DNA from: Hydrogenophilales bacterium 16-64-46
Lineage (GTDB): Bacteria > Pseudomonadota > Gammaproteobacteria > Burkholderiales > Thiobacillaceae
Length of the DNA: 64,000 bases
Assembly (NCBI GenBank): GCA_002281775.1
Contig: NCGY01000004.1
Span: 124,001-188,000 of the forward strand
Reading direction: 5' to 3'
Positions within the stretch are counted from its first letter, which is position 1, and every line of letters starts with the position of its first letter. The position numbers and the translations under genes were made by a program. Below, in pieces: positions 32,048 through 41,789 of the stretch. The notes below the pieces were generated by a model. The model made no database searches and was not told where the DNA came from. It saw nothing but the letters and a program-made list of their open reading frames with translations.

Positions 32048-32275
32048 ATGGAATTCAATCAGGAACTCGACGCACGCGGCCTGAATTGCCCGCTGCCCAT
32101 CCTCAAGACGAAAAAATCGCTCGCCGCGCTGGAAAGCGGGCAGGTACTGAAAGTGGTGTCGACCGACCCGGGCTCGGTGAAGGATATGCAGGCCTTTGCC
32201 AAGCAGACCGGCAACGCGCTGCTGGCTTCGACCGAATCGGCCGGCGAGTTCGTATTCTTTCTCAAGCGTGCCTGA
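32048..32275 (+). CDS. TusA/SirA family sulfur carrier protein
   Basis: A 75-residue protein with the TusA signature: DARGLNCPLPILKTKKSLAA, in which the Cys of CPxP carries a persulfide, followed by STDPGSVKDMQAFA. TusA-family proteins pass sulfur to tRNA thiolation, molybdenum cofactor or sulfur oxidation enzymes. Here it follows a TetR regulator and precedes a methyltransferase and a CMD protein, so it probably belongs to a stress- or substrate-induced thiol pathway rather than to housekeeping 2-thiouridine synthesis (inference). AAGGAGA precedes the ATG. Confidence 0.92.
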   Translation: MEFNQELDARGLNCPLPILKTKKSLAALESGQVLKVVSTDPGSVKDMQAFAKQTGNALLASTESAGEFVFFLKRA

Positions 32276-32277
32276 CC

Positions 32278-32748
32278 GTGCGCGATGACACGCGACGCCC
32301 GCGCACGCTGATCCTGCCGCCCGCGCCCTATGCCGTGGCCGTACTCGGCGGCTGGTGGCTGGATCGGAACCTGCTGCCGCTGCCGTGGGATGCCGGCGAT
32401 CTCTCGCGCCCGCTGGGCTGGCTGCTACTGGCGGCGGGGCTGGCACTTTTTGCCTGGACGCTGTGGACCTTCCACTGCCATCGCACCACAGTGAACCCCT
32501 ACGCCGCAGCCACGACGCTGTGTACCGGCGGCCCCTTCCGTTTCAGTCGCAACCCGATCTATCTGGGCGACTGGCTGCTGCTGGCCGGTGCCTCCGGAGT
32601 ACTGAACACGTTCTGGCCGCTGGTGTTTGCCCCCCTGATCTGGATTGCGATCCGCTTCGGCGTGATCCGGCACGAGGAAGCCCATCTCGAAGCGAAGTTC
32701 GGCGACGCCTACCGCGCCTACAAGGCCCGGGTGCGCCGCTGGCTATAA
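32278..32748 (+). CDS. Isoprenylcysteine carboxyl methyltransferase-type membrane methyltransferase
   Basis: A roughly 156-residue membrane protein with three or four helices and the SAM-binding C-terminus of the ICMT/phospholipid methyltransferase family: RFSRNPIYLGDWLLLAGA, IRHEEAHLEAKFGDAYRAY and VRRW. No ATG precedes the conserved part; GTG 32278, two bases after the tusA stop, is the likely start. Bacterial members methylate lipids or small thiols; the substrate is unknown. Confidence 0.82.
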   Translation: MRDDTRRPRTLILPPAPYAVAVLGGWWLDRNLLPLPWDAGDLSRPLGWLLLAAGLALFAWTLWTFHCHRTTVNPYAAATTLCTGGPFRFSRNPIYLGDWLLLAGASGVLNTFWPLVFAPLIWIAIRFGVIRHEEAHLEAKFGDAYRAYKARVRRWL

Positions 32749-32764
32749 ACCCCAAGGAGAGACC

Positions 32765-33298
32765 ATGAGCATACTGCAGACCGTAACCCCCGATCACGCG
32801 ACCGGCGAGGTTGCCGCCACCTACGCACAAATCCGCGAGGCCTGGGGCGGTGTGCCCACGGCGATCCAGGTGTTCAGCCCCAATCCCTTCCTGCTGAAAC
32901 ACCAGTGGGAGTACTACGGCAACGTCATGCAGCATCCCGCGCTGTCGCCCGCGCTCACGGCCTGCATCCGGATGCTGGTGTCGCAGGCGGGGCAATGCGC
33001 CTACTGTATCGACATGAATGCCGGCATGTTGATTAACCGCATGGGCTGGACGCCCGACCAGGTTGCCGCGACACGCGCCGACTTCCACGACAGCCCGCTT
33101 TCCGACAAGGAAAAAATGCTGCTGGGCCTGGTGCTGAAGGCGACGCGCGACGCGAACAGCGTCACGCAACTGGACATCGACGCGGCGCGTAGTGCCGGCT
33201 GGGGCGACGACGAGATTCTGGATGCCGTCAATCACGGCGCACGCATGGTCGCGGCCGACATCGTCATCAATGCGTTCAAGGTCGAGCGCGATTTCTGA
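32765..33298 (+). CDS. Carboxymuconolactone decarboxylase family (AhpD-like) protein
   Basis: A 177-residue helical protein with the CMD/AhpD redox motif CxxC in AGQCAYCIDMNAGML and the downstream DKEKMLLGLVLKATRD. AhpD-like proteins relay electrons or reduce peroxides; others act on hydroxyacids. Lying downstream of tusA and an ICMT-like enzyme it may handle reactive sulfur or electrophiles (inference). AAGGAGAG precedes ATG 32765. Confidence 0.88.
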   Translation: MSILQTVTPDHATGEVAATYAQIREAWGGVPTAIQVFSPNPFLLKHQWEYYGNVMQHPALSPALTACIRMLVSQAGQCAYCIDMNAGMLINRMGWTPDQVAATRADFHDSPLSDKEKMLLGLVLKATRDANSVTQLDIDAARSAGWGDDEILDAVNHGARMVAADIVINAFKVERDF

Positions 33299-33308
33299 GG
33301 AGACCGCC

Positions 33309-33512
33309 ATGAAACAGTACTTTCGCTCCGGGCCGGCCGCCCGCTTCTTCTTTCTGGTGGTGAGCCTGAATATCTGGCTGGGCATCTGGCTCACCGGCTT
33401 CGGCGTGGCGCACTGGTGGTTCTACGTGCCCGGCAGCTTCCTGCTGTTTGCCGCGCTCACCGGATTCTGCCCCGGCATGGCGATCAGCCGCATGCTGTTC
33501 CGGGAAAGTTGA
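33309..33512 (+). CDS. DUF2892-type small membrane protein
   Basis: A 67-residue membrane protein with two hydrophobic helices (FFFLVVSLNIWLGIWLTG and FYVPGSFLLFAALTGFCPGM) ending in the GFCP motif common to DUF2892 proteins often linked with rhodanese and TusA genes. GAGGAGA lies before ATG 33309 and the gap to the CMD gene is 10 bases, so it belongs to the operon. Confidence 0.8.
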   Translation: MKQYFRSGPAARFFFLVVSLNIWLGIWLTGFGVAHWWFYVPGSFLLFAALTGFCPGMAISRMLFRES

Positions 33513-33543
33513 GCCCCATCCACTTCGCCAACAGGAGCGCTCC

Positions 33544-33897
33544 ATGCACGTGACCCTGCACGACAAGACCCTGAACGTGAGCCTGAGCCCCGCCGCCGAA
33601 CGGGCGCTGGCGCAGCGCGACCGGCCGCTGGTGGTGGAAATGGAATTGCTGTTTTCCTGCCTGTTGCGCAAGCGCGTGCATTTTGGCGAAGCGGCCGCCG
33701 ACGCCACGCCGGTGGACGCCCGCCTGGCGGTGCGCTTCAACCCCATCATGACGAAGAAGTGCAGTGTCGCGGAGGGTGGAGCTACGCCGCCGTCGGAAGC
33801 CTTTCCGCTGGAAAACCCACGCCCCTATGTGCCCAACTGGCTGCGCATCGATTACCGGCGCGGCGCGTGGGTGGGCACGTTCGGCTACTCGGATTAG
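33544..33897 (+). CDS. Hypothetical protein, last gene of the tusA operon
   Basis: A 117-residue soluble protein: MHVTLHDKTLNVSLSPAAER, ELLFSCLLRKRVHFG, RFNPIMTKKCSVAEGG. It has two Cys (in FSCLL and KKCSV) but no recognised domain. An upstream open frame exists, but GGAGCG before ATG 33544 marks the likely start. It probably works with the thiol/sulfur genes before it. Confidence 0.68.
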   Translation: MHVTLHDKTLNVSLSPAAERALAQRDRPLVVEMELLFSCLLRKRVHFGEAAADATPVDARLAVRFNPIMTKKCSVAEGGATPPSEAFPLENPRPYVPNWLRIDYRRGAWVGTFGYSD

Positions 33898-33919
33898 GGG
33901 CTAGGGATGGGGGATAGCC

Positions 33920-33997
33920 GACGTAGGGCGGAAATACCTTGCCGCGCACCGGTTGGCGGAGGTCGATGATGTCGGGAAAGTATTCCCGACCTACGGT
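33920..33997. repeat. Imperfect inverted-repeat element
   Basis: The left end GACGTAGGGCGGAAATACC is mirrored by the right end, whose reverse complement reads ACCGTAGGTCGGGAATAC. Inside the right half a perfect hairpin GTCGGGAA-AGTA-TTCCCGAC (33971-33990) occurs. It lies between the convergent tusA operon and tatD, and resembles dispersed chromosomal repeats. Confidence 0.55.
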
Positions 33998-34069
33998 GGG
34001 TTCTCCTGCGCGCGCCCCATGAATTCATGAAACGCGGCGCAGCCGCACGCGCTCCCTAACCCCTAAATC

Positions 34070-34837
34070 CTAACCCCGGCCGAGCACCTCGCAAGCATTC
34101 TGCGTCGTCGCTTCCGCCACCGCGTCGACGCTGATCCCGCGCAGTTCGGCGAGCGTCTGCGCGATGCGCGGCAGTTCGGCTGGGGCATTCCGGCCCCGCC
34201 CGATCCATACCGGGGGAATGTCGGGACTGTCGGTTTCCAGCACGAGGGCGGCAAGCGGCAGGTCCACGGCCAGGCGGCGCAGGTGGTTGGCGCGCGGCCA
34301 GGTGAACGCGCCGCCAAAGCCCAGTTTGAATCCCAGCTTGATGAATTCCGCCGCCTGTTGCGCGCTGCCGTTGAACGCGTGGGCGATGCCGCCGGGCACG
34401 CGGATGCGGCGCAGATGTTTCAGTAGCAGGTCGCTGGATTTGCGGCAGTGCAGCAGCACCGGCAGGTCGTACCCTCGTGCGATTTTCAGTTGCTCGACGT
34501 AATAGTGTTCCTGCGCGGTCACGTCGAGTCCGCGCACGAACAGGTCGAGGCCGATTTCACCGACGGCGACGGGGCGCTGCGCACTGATCTGCGCGCGCAG
34601 GGCGTCGAGATCGTCCGGCGTGTGGACGGCCACGTACATGGGATGCAGCCCCCAGGCCGGCCGGCAGTCTGCGTAGCGCGCGCAGGTGGCGGCGACGGCC
34701 ACGAAGTTGGCGCGGCTGATGCTGGGCACGATCTGCAGGGCAACACCCGCTTCGACCGCGCGGGCATGGGCTGCGTCGCGATCAGCGTCGAATTCGGCCG
34801 CGTCGAAGTGGCTGTGGGTGTCGATGAATTGCAGCAT
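34070..34837 (-). CDS. TatD family metal-dependent hydrolase
   Basis: A 255-residue TIM-barrel hydrolase. Metal ligands are visible: FIDTHSHFDAAEFDADRDAA at the N-terminus, the Glu in VAVGEIGLDLFV, the His residues in LPVLLHCRKSSDLLLKHLRR and GIAHAFNGSAQQA, and the Asp in VLETDSPDIPPVW. Relatives are 3'-5' DNases or D-aminoacyl-tRNA deacylase-like enzymes. It is monocistronic, preceded by a terminator from the yccA-like gene. Confidence 0.92.
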   Translation of the reverse strand: MLQFIDTHSHFDAAEFDADRDAAHARAVEAGVALQIVPSISRANFVAVAATCARYADCRPAWGLHPMYVAVHTPDDLDALRAQISAQRPVAVGEIGLDLFVRGLDVTAQEHYYVEQLKIARGYDLPVLLHCRKSSDLLLKHLRRIRVPGGIAHAFNGSAQQAAEFIKLGFKLGFGGAFTWPRANHLRRLAVDLPLAALVLETDSPDIPPVWIGRGRNAPAELPRIAQTLAELRGISVDAVAEATTQNACEVLGRG

Positions 34838-34853
34838 GTCGGGCAGGGGCGGC

Positions 34854-34886
34854 GAAAAAAACGGCGTCCACCGGGACGCCGTTTTT
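34854..34886 (-). terminator. Rho-independent terminator of the Bax-inhibitor-like gene
   Basis: A 9-bp stem ACGGCGTCC (34861-34869), loop ACCG, GGACGCCGT (34874-34882) is followed on the minus strand by a run of U (A tract 34855-34861 on the plus strand). It lies 17 bases beyond the stop at 34904. Confidence 0.9.
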
Positions 34887-34903
34887 ATGCTGCGCCGCGA
34901 CGT

Positions 34904-35587
34904 TCAGTCGTTGCTGGCAAAGCCCAGCAGATGCAGCAGGCTGGTGAACAGGTTGTAGATCGACACGTACAGGCTGATGGTCGCCAGCACGTAGTTGGTC
35001 TCGCCGCCGTTCACGATTTCACTGGTCTGCCACAGGATCATGCCGGACATGAGCAGGGCGAACAGGGCCGATACCGCCAGCGACAGGCCGGGCATGGGGT
35101 AGCCGAGCAGGCTTGCTCCCAGCGCCACCAGCGCGGCGACGAAGGCGACCAGCACGCCGGTCATGAGGAAGCCGCCCATGAAGCTGAAATCCTTGCGGGT
35201 GACGAGCACATAGGCCGACAGCGCGAGGAAGACGAAGGCGGTGATGCCCATGGCACCCATCACCAGCTGCGGGCCGTTGGGCAGACCGAGGTAGTGGTTG
35301 AGCATGGGGCCGAGACCAAAGCCGAGCAGACCGGTGACGGCGAACACCACGCCAATGCCGGACGCCGAGTTGGCGGTGCGCGGCACCACGAACCACAGCA
35401 GCAGCATCGCGCCGATGGTGCTGCCGAGGCTGACCATGTAGGGCATGTTCATGGCCATCGATACGCCGGCGGTAAAGGCACTGAAGAGTAGGGTGAGCGC
35501 CAGCAGCATGTAGGTGTTCTTGAGCACCTTGCTGCTGGAGCGGGTCGCGGCAATGCTGCGATCGTATGAAGAGACTTGCGGGTTCAT
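34904..35587 (-). CDS. Bax inhibitor-1 / YccA family membrane protein
   Basis: A 227-residue protein with seven membrane helices of the BI-1 (TMBIM) family. Characteristic pieces are NTYMLLALTLLFSAFTAGVS, AFVFLALSAYVLVTRKDFSF and the C-terminal LYVSIYNLFTSLLHLLGFAS with the conserved Asp at the end. E. coli YccA regulates the FtsH protease; other members conduct Ca2+ or protons. It is a single gene with its own terminator. Confidence 0.93.
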   Translation of the reverse strand: MNPQVSSYDRSIAATRSSSKVLKNTYMLLALTLLFSAFTAGVSMAMNMPYMVSLGSTIGAMLLLWFVVPRTANSASGIGVVFAVTGLLGFGLGPMLNHYLGLPNGPQLVMGAMGITAFVFLALSAYVLVTRKDFSFMGGFLMTGVLVAFVAALVALGASLLGYPMPGLSLAVSALFALLMSGMILWQTSEIVNGGETNYVLATISLYVSIYNLFTSLLHLLGFASND

Positions 35588-35715
35588 GTCATTCCTTTCC
35601 GAAATGAATCAACAAAAACAACGTTACTGAGAGTGTGTCTGGCGGCCAGGGTTCCCCTCTTGTGTGGGATGAGCATACCGTGAAGCGGGAGCGGATGCCA
35701 CCGTTTCCGCCCGGT

Positions 35716-36060
35716 TCAGTCGCGGGCCGGGCTGGAGGCGGGGCGCTCGGGTGCGGGGGCCAGCGACTTCACCTTCAGGTGCAGGGCGGCCCTGGCGAGC
35801 AGGTGGGCCGACACCGGTGCGGTGATGAACAGGAACAGCGTCACCAGGATCTCGTGCAGGCTCAGACCGTCGCCTTCGAGGCTGAAAACCACGGCCGAGG
35901 CGACGAGCAGGCAGCCGACGCCGAGCGTGGTGGCCTTGGTCGGGCCGTGCAGCCGGGTGTAGAAGTCGCGCAGGCGGGCCAGCCCCAGTGAGCCGACGAA
36001 GGTGAACAGCGCACCAGTGAGGATCAGCAACGACAACAGGATGTCGGTCATGGCGCTCAT
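35716..36060 (-). CDS. mnhG: Mrp/Mnh cation:proton antiporter subunit G
   Basis: A 114-residue subunit with three membrane helices, LLILTGALFTFVGSLGLARL then DFYTRLHGPTKATTLGVGCL, the standard MnhG/PhaG pattern. Start ATG 36060 overlaps the mnhF stop (ATGA); ATG 36051 is also possible. It is the last gene of the operon; the C-terminal 20 residues are a charged tail. Subunit G completes the membrane complex that exchanges Na+ (or K+) for protons. Confidence 0.92.
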   Translation of the reverse strand: MSAMTDILLSLLILTGALFTFVGSLGLARLRDFYTRLHGPTKATTLGVGCLLVASAVVFSLEGDGLSLHEILVTLFLFITAPVSAHLLARAALHLKVKSLAPAPERPASSPARD

Positions 36061-36326
36061 TCGATCAGGTCCCCTCGCAGCAGATATTTGCACAGCGCAA
36101 CCGTCCCCACGAAGCCCATCATGGCGATCAGCAAGGCGGCTTCGAAATAGAGGGCGCTGCCGAGATGAATGCCGAGCAGCACCAGAAAGGCGATGGTGTT
36201 CACGTACAGCGTGTCGAGCGCCAGGATGCGGTCGGGCGCATCGGGGCCGCGCACCAGCCGCCAGAAACTCATCAGGAAGGCCAGGGTCACCAGGCCGTAG
36301 GCAATGGGGATGACGGTGTCGAGCAT
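36057..36326 (-). CDS. mnhF: Mrp/Mnh cation:proton antiporter subunit F
   Basis: An 89-residue membrane subunit. FWRLVRGPDAPDRILALDTL is the conserved MnhF stretch (the Asp in PDRILALDTL is essential in studied homologues). It is coupled to mnhG by an ATGA overlap. Unusually, the upstream gene mnhE ends 236 bases before the mnhF ATG, because of an inserted inverted-repeat element. Confidence 0.93.
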   Translation of the reverse strand: MLDTVIPIAYGLVTLAFLMSFWRLVRGPDAPDRILALDTLYVNTIAFLVLLGIHLGSALYFEAALLIAMMGFVGTVALCKYLLRGDLIE

Positions 36327-36565
36327 CAGGCGTCTCCTTCTTCAACCTGGAAACCGCAGTTGGACGCATCCGAGGGTGCGTCTGGTCGGGGGTCTGCCGC
36401 GAAGCAACGACGCCGCAGGCTGGGGCCTGCAAGGAGGCGCGACAATGGCAGGCGCACGAGCAGGCGTGTCCTCGGGTGCGTAGTGGGCTCACCCAACAGG
36501 GGAAACTGCTCGAAACCAGAAATTCCAGTATTCATAGGGCGCTCTCTGGGGTAATCAGCGGTCAA
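36326..36565 (-). CDS. Doubtful small ORF bridging mnhE and mnhF
   Basis: A 79-codon frame that begins with TTG overlapping the mnhE stop (TTGA) and ends in TGA sharing its last base with the mnhF ATG (TGATG). The product, Arg- and Pro-rich in the middle (LPLSRLLAGPSLRRRCFAAD), has no recognisable features. It lies almost wholly inside an inverted-repeat element, so it may be a chance frame that merely preserves translation across the insertion and keeps mnhF expressed. Confidence 0.35.
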   Translation of the reverse strand: MTADYPRERPMNTGISGFEQFPLLGEPTTHPRTRLLVRLPLSRLLAGPSLRRRCFAADPRPDAPSDASNCGFQVEEGDA

Positions 36566-36584
36566 CTGCGGTTTTCAGGTTCAA
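36341..36584. repeat. Inverted-repeat (MITE-like) element between mnhE and mnhF
   Basis: The left end TTCAACCTGGAAACCGCAGT (36341 onward) matches the reverse complement of the right end, TTGAACCTGAAAACCGCAGT (36584 downward); 23 of 27 terminal positions agree. The 244-bp segment interrupts the otherwise overlapping antiporter operon. The last codons and the stop of mnhE lie within the right terminal repeat. Confidence 0.75.
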
Positions 36585-37062
36585 ATATCTGCCGCAGCGG
36601 GGTTTCGTAGCGCTGCTTGATTTCTATGATCAGCGCCACCGGGTCGTCGGTGTTGAGCGTGTGCACGAGCAGCACCTGCCGGTCTGCCGACAGCTGCGCC
36701 GATACCGTGCCCGGCGTGAGCGAGATGGTATTGGCCAACAGGCTGATGCCCAGGTCGGTCTTGAGCGCCAGCGGCACTTCGACGAATGCTGGCTGCAGGC
36801 GGGCGGGCCCGCGCAGGATCAGCCAAGCCACCTGAAAGCTGCCGCGCACGATGTCCCAGGCGAACACCCCCAGAAAACGCAGCAGCACGCCGGGCTGTCG
36901 CACGGTGATGGCTTCGGGCCAGAAGCGCGAGGTGGCAAACGGGATCAGCCAGCCGAGCAGGGCACCCAGCACCAGCGCGCCGGCCGAGAACGAATTGACG
37001 AGCAGCAGCCACAGCACGGTGAGCGACAGGCTCAGAAGGGGATGAGGCAACAGGCGTCTCAT
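36562..37062 (-). CDS. mnhE: Mrp/Mnh cation:proton antiporter subunit E
   Basis: A 166-residue subunit with an N-terminal membrane part (LSLTVLWLLLVNSFSAGALV) and the cytoplasmic motif ISLLANTISLTPGTVSAQLS and VLLVHTLNTDDP typical of MnhE. ATG 37062 overlaps the mnhD stop. The final residues IFEPENRS are encoded by the terminal repeat of the inserted element, so the native C-terminus may have been replaced. Confidence 0.93.
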   Translation of the reverse strand: MRRLLPHPLLSLSLTVLWLLLVNSFSAGALVLGALLGWLIPFATSRFWPEAITVRQPGVLLRFLGVFAWDIVRGSFQVAWLILRGPARLQPAFVEVPLALKTDLGISLLANTISLTPGTVSAQLSADRQVLLVHTLNTDDPVALIIEIKQRYETPLRQIFEPENRS

Positions 37063-38570
37063 GGCCGGGCTCCCAGCACTGCGTCGATGTACAGACGGGG
37101 CGCATGAAGCTGGCTGGCGATGTCGCCGGCCGCCTCGGACGCCGGGCCGGCGGCAATCGTGAGTACCATCGTCAGCGCCAGCAGGCCTGCCACCGGCACC
37201 AGCGCGGCAAGGGTGGGCGGCGGGCCGGCCCCTTCGGTGGCCTGGCTGCGATAGAACAGCAGGCTGCCGCTGCGCGCCAGCACGATCACGCCGATGAGCC
37301 CGCCAATCAGCACGACCGCAAACACCCAGCTCGTGTGGGGTGTGGAGACGGCGGCTTGCAGCAGCATGAACTTGGCGAGAAAGCCGGACAGCGGCGGCAG
37401 GCCGCTGACGGCCACCGCCACGGCAAAGAACAGACCGCCGAGCCAGGCGGCGCGCGGCAGGGCGGGGCCGGGTTCGAAGCGGTCGCCAAGTGTGCCGCGC
37501 GCCCGCGCAATGCTGTCGGCCAGCAGGAAAAGCGCGGCGGTGGCGAAGGTGGAGTGAGGCAGGTAGTAGAGGCCGGCCGCGAGCGCGCCGGGCGTGCCCA
37601 GGGCCAGCGCCACCAGCAGGGTGCCGACCGACACGACGACGAAATATGCCGTCTGCTGGCGCAGCCCGCTGCTGGCCGCTGCACCGAGCACGCCGAGCGC
37701 AAGGGTGACGAGGGCGAGCGGCAGCAGCCATGCATCCAGCAGGCCGGCGAGCGGGCCGTCGCCGAGCCCGGTGAACAGGCTGTAGACACGCAGGATGCTG
37801 TAGACGCCGACCTTGGTCATGATGGCGAACAGCGCCGCGACCGGCGCGCTGGTCTGGCCGTAGGCGGCGGGCAGCCAGAGATACAGCGGCACCAGCGCCG
37901 CCTTCAGCGCGAACACGACGAACAGCAGCAGCGCAGCCGACTGCACCAGCGCGGTGTTGCCCGCCGGCGATGCGGCCAGCCGCACCGCCAGGTCAGCCAT
38001 GTTGAGCGTGCCGGTCGCGCCGTACAGCGTGCCTACGGCAAACAGGAACAGCGTCGAGCCGATGAGGTTGATCACGACGAAATGCAGTCCGGCCTTCACC
38101 CGTAGACGGCCGCCGCCGTGCAGCAACAGGCCGTAGGACGCGAGCAGCAGAATCTCGAAGAAAACAAACAGGTTGAAGAGATCGCCGGTGAGGAAGGCAC
38201 CGTTCAGGCCGAACAGTTGCAACTGGAACAGCACGTGGAAGTGACGGCCTTCGTGGTCGGTGCCGTTGACGGCGTAGAGCAGGGCAAACGCCGCCACGGC
38301 TGCGGTGACGAGCAGCATCCAGGCGGCGAGGCGGTCGGCGACGAGCACGATGCCGAAGGGGGCTTCCCAGTTGCCGAGGCGGTAGACGAAGTGCGTGCCG
38401 TCGGCGGTGGCGGCGAACAGCGCGATGGCGAGCGGGACCAGCGCGAGCGTGGCCAGCAGGCTCGCGGCACGCTGCACACCGATCCCGGCTCCGCGCAGCG
38501 CCAGTAATCCGATACCGGCTGCCAGCGGCAGCAGCACAGGGAGGATGGTCAGGTGATCGGCGAAGCTCAT
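37059..38570 (-). CDS. mnhD: Mrp/Mnh cation:proton antiporter subunit D
   Basis: A 503-residue polytopic protein homologous to complex I NuoM/NuoN. Family features: LQLFGLNGAFLTGDLFNLFV with the conserved acidic residue of FFEILLLASYGLLL, and the Lys in IMTKVGVYSILRVYSLF. It overlaps mnhC at the start and mnhE at the end (ATGA each). Confidence 0.95.
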   Translation of the reverse strand: MSFADHLTILPVLLPLAAGIGLLALRGAGIGVQRAASLLATLALVPLAIALFAATADGTHFVYRLGNWEAPFGIVLVADRLAAWMLLVTAAVAAFALLYAVNGTDHEGRHFHVLFQLQLFGLNGAFLTGDLFNLFVFFEILLLASYGLLLHGGGRLRVKAGLHFVVINLIGSTLFLFAVGTLYGATGTLNMADLAVRLAASPAGNTALVQSAALLLFVVFALKAALVPLYLWLPAAYGQTSAPVAALFAIMTKVGVYSILRVYSLFTGLGDGPLAGLLDAWLLPLALVTLALGVLGAAASSGLRQQTAYFVVVSVGTLLVALALGTPGALAAGLYYLPHSTFATAALFLLADSIARARGTLGDRFEPGPALPRAAWLGGLFFAVAVAVSGLPPLSGFLAKFMLLQAAVSTPHTSWVFAVVLIGGLIGVIVLARSGSLLFYRSQATEGAGPPPTLAALVPVAGLLALTMVLTIAAGPASEAAGDIASQLHAPRLYIDAVLGARP

Positions 38571-38910
38571 GCGTGTCGATCCGTTTCATGTTCCAGGCCG
38601 TCGACGTGGTCGTTGCCGAGTTCGGCGCGGGCTTTGAGTGCCAGCACGATGACAAAGGCCGTCATGCCAAAGCTGATGACGATGGCGGTGAGCACCAGCG
38701 CCTGCGGCAGCGGGTCGGTGTAGCCGGCGGCGGCTTCGCTGATGATGGGCGGCACGCCGACGGCCAGCCGGCCCATGGCGAACAGGAACAGATTCACGGC
38801 GTAGGACAGGAAGGTCAGCCCCAGCACGACCGGGAAGGTGCGCGGGCGCAGGGCCAGAAACACGCCGGCGGCGGTGAGCACGCCGATGACCAGGGCAAGC
38901 AGGGCGTCCA

Positions 38911-38911
<1 letters not shown>
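38567..38911 (-). CDS. mnhC: Mrp/Mnh cation:proton antiporter subunit C
   Basis: A 114-residue, three-helix subunit homologous to NuoK: GLTFLSYAVNLFLFAMGRLA, DPLPQALVLTAIVISFGMTA. Its ATG at 38911 shares bases with the mnhA stop and its stop overlaps mnhD, in the usual A-C-D order. Confidence 0.95.
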
Positions 38912-41709
<2,798 letters not shown>

Positions 41710-41789
41710 GGTGGTTGTGGGGACGTTCACCTGGGGCAGGTGGACGCGTCGATTCTACCCTGACGCAGACCGTCGGCCGGCTGCCGGGT

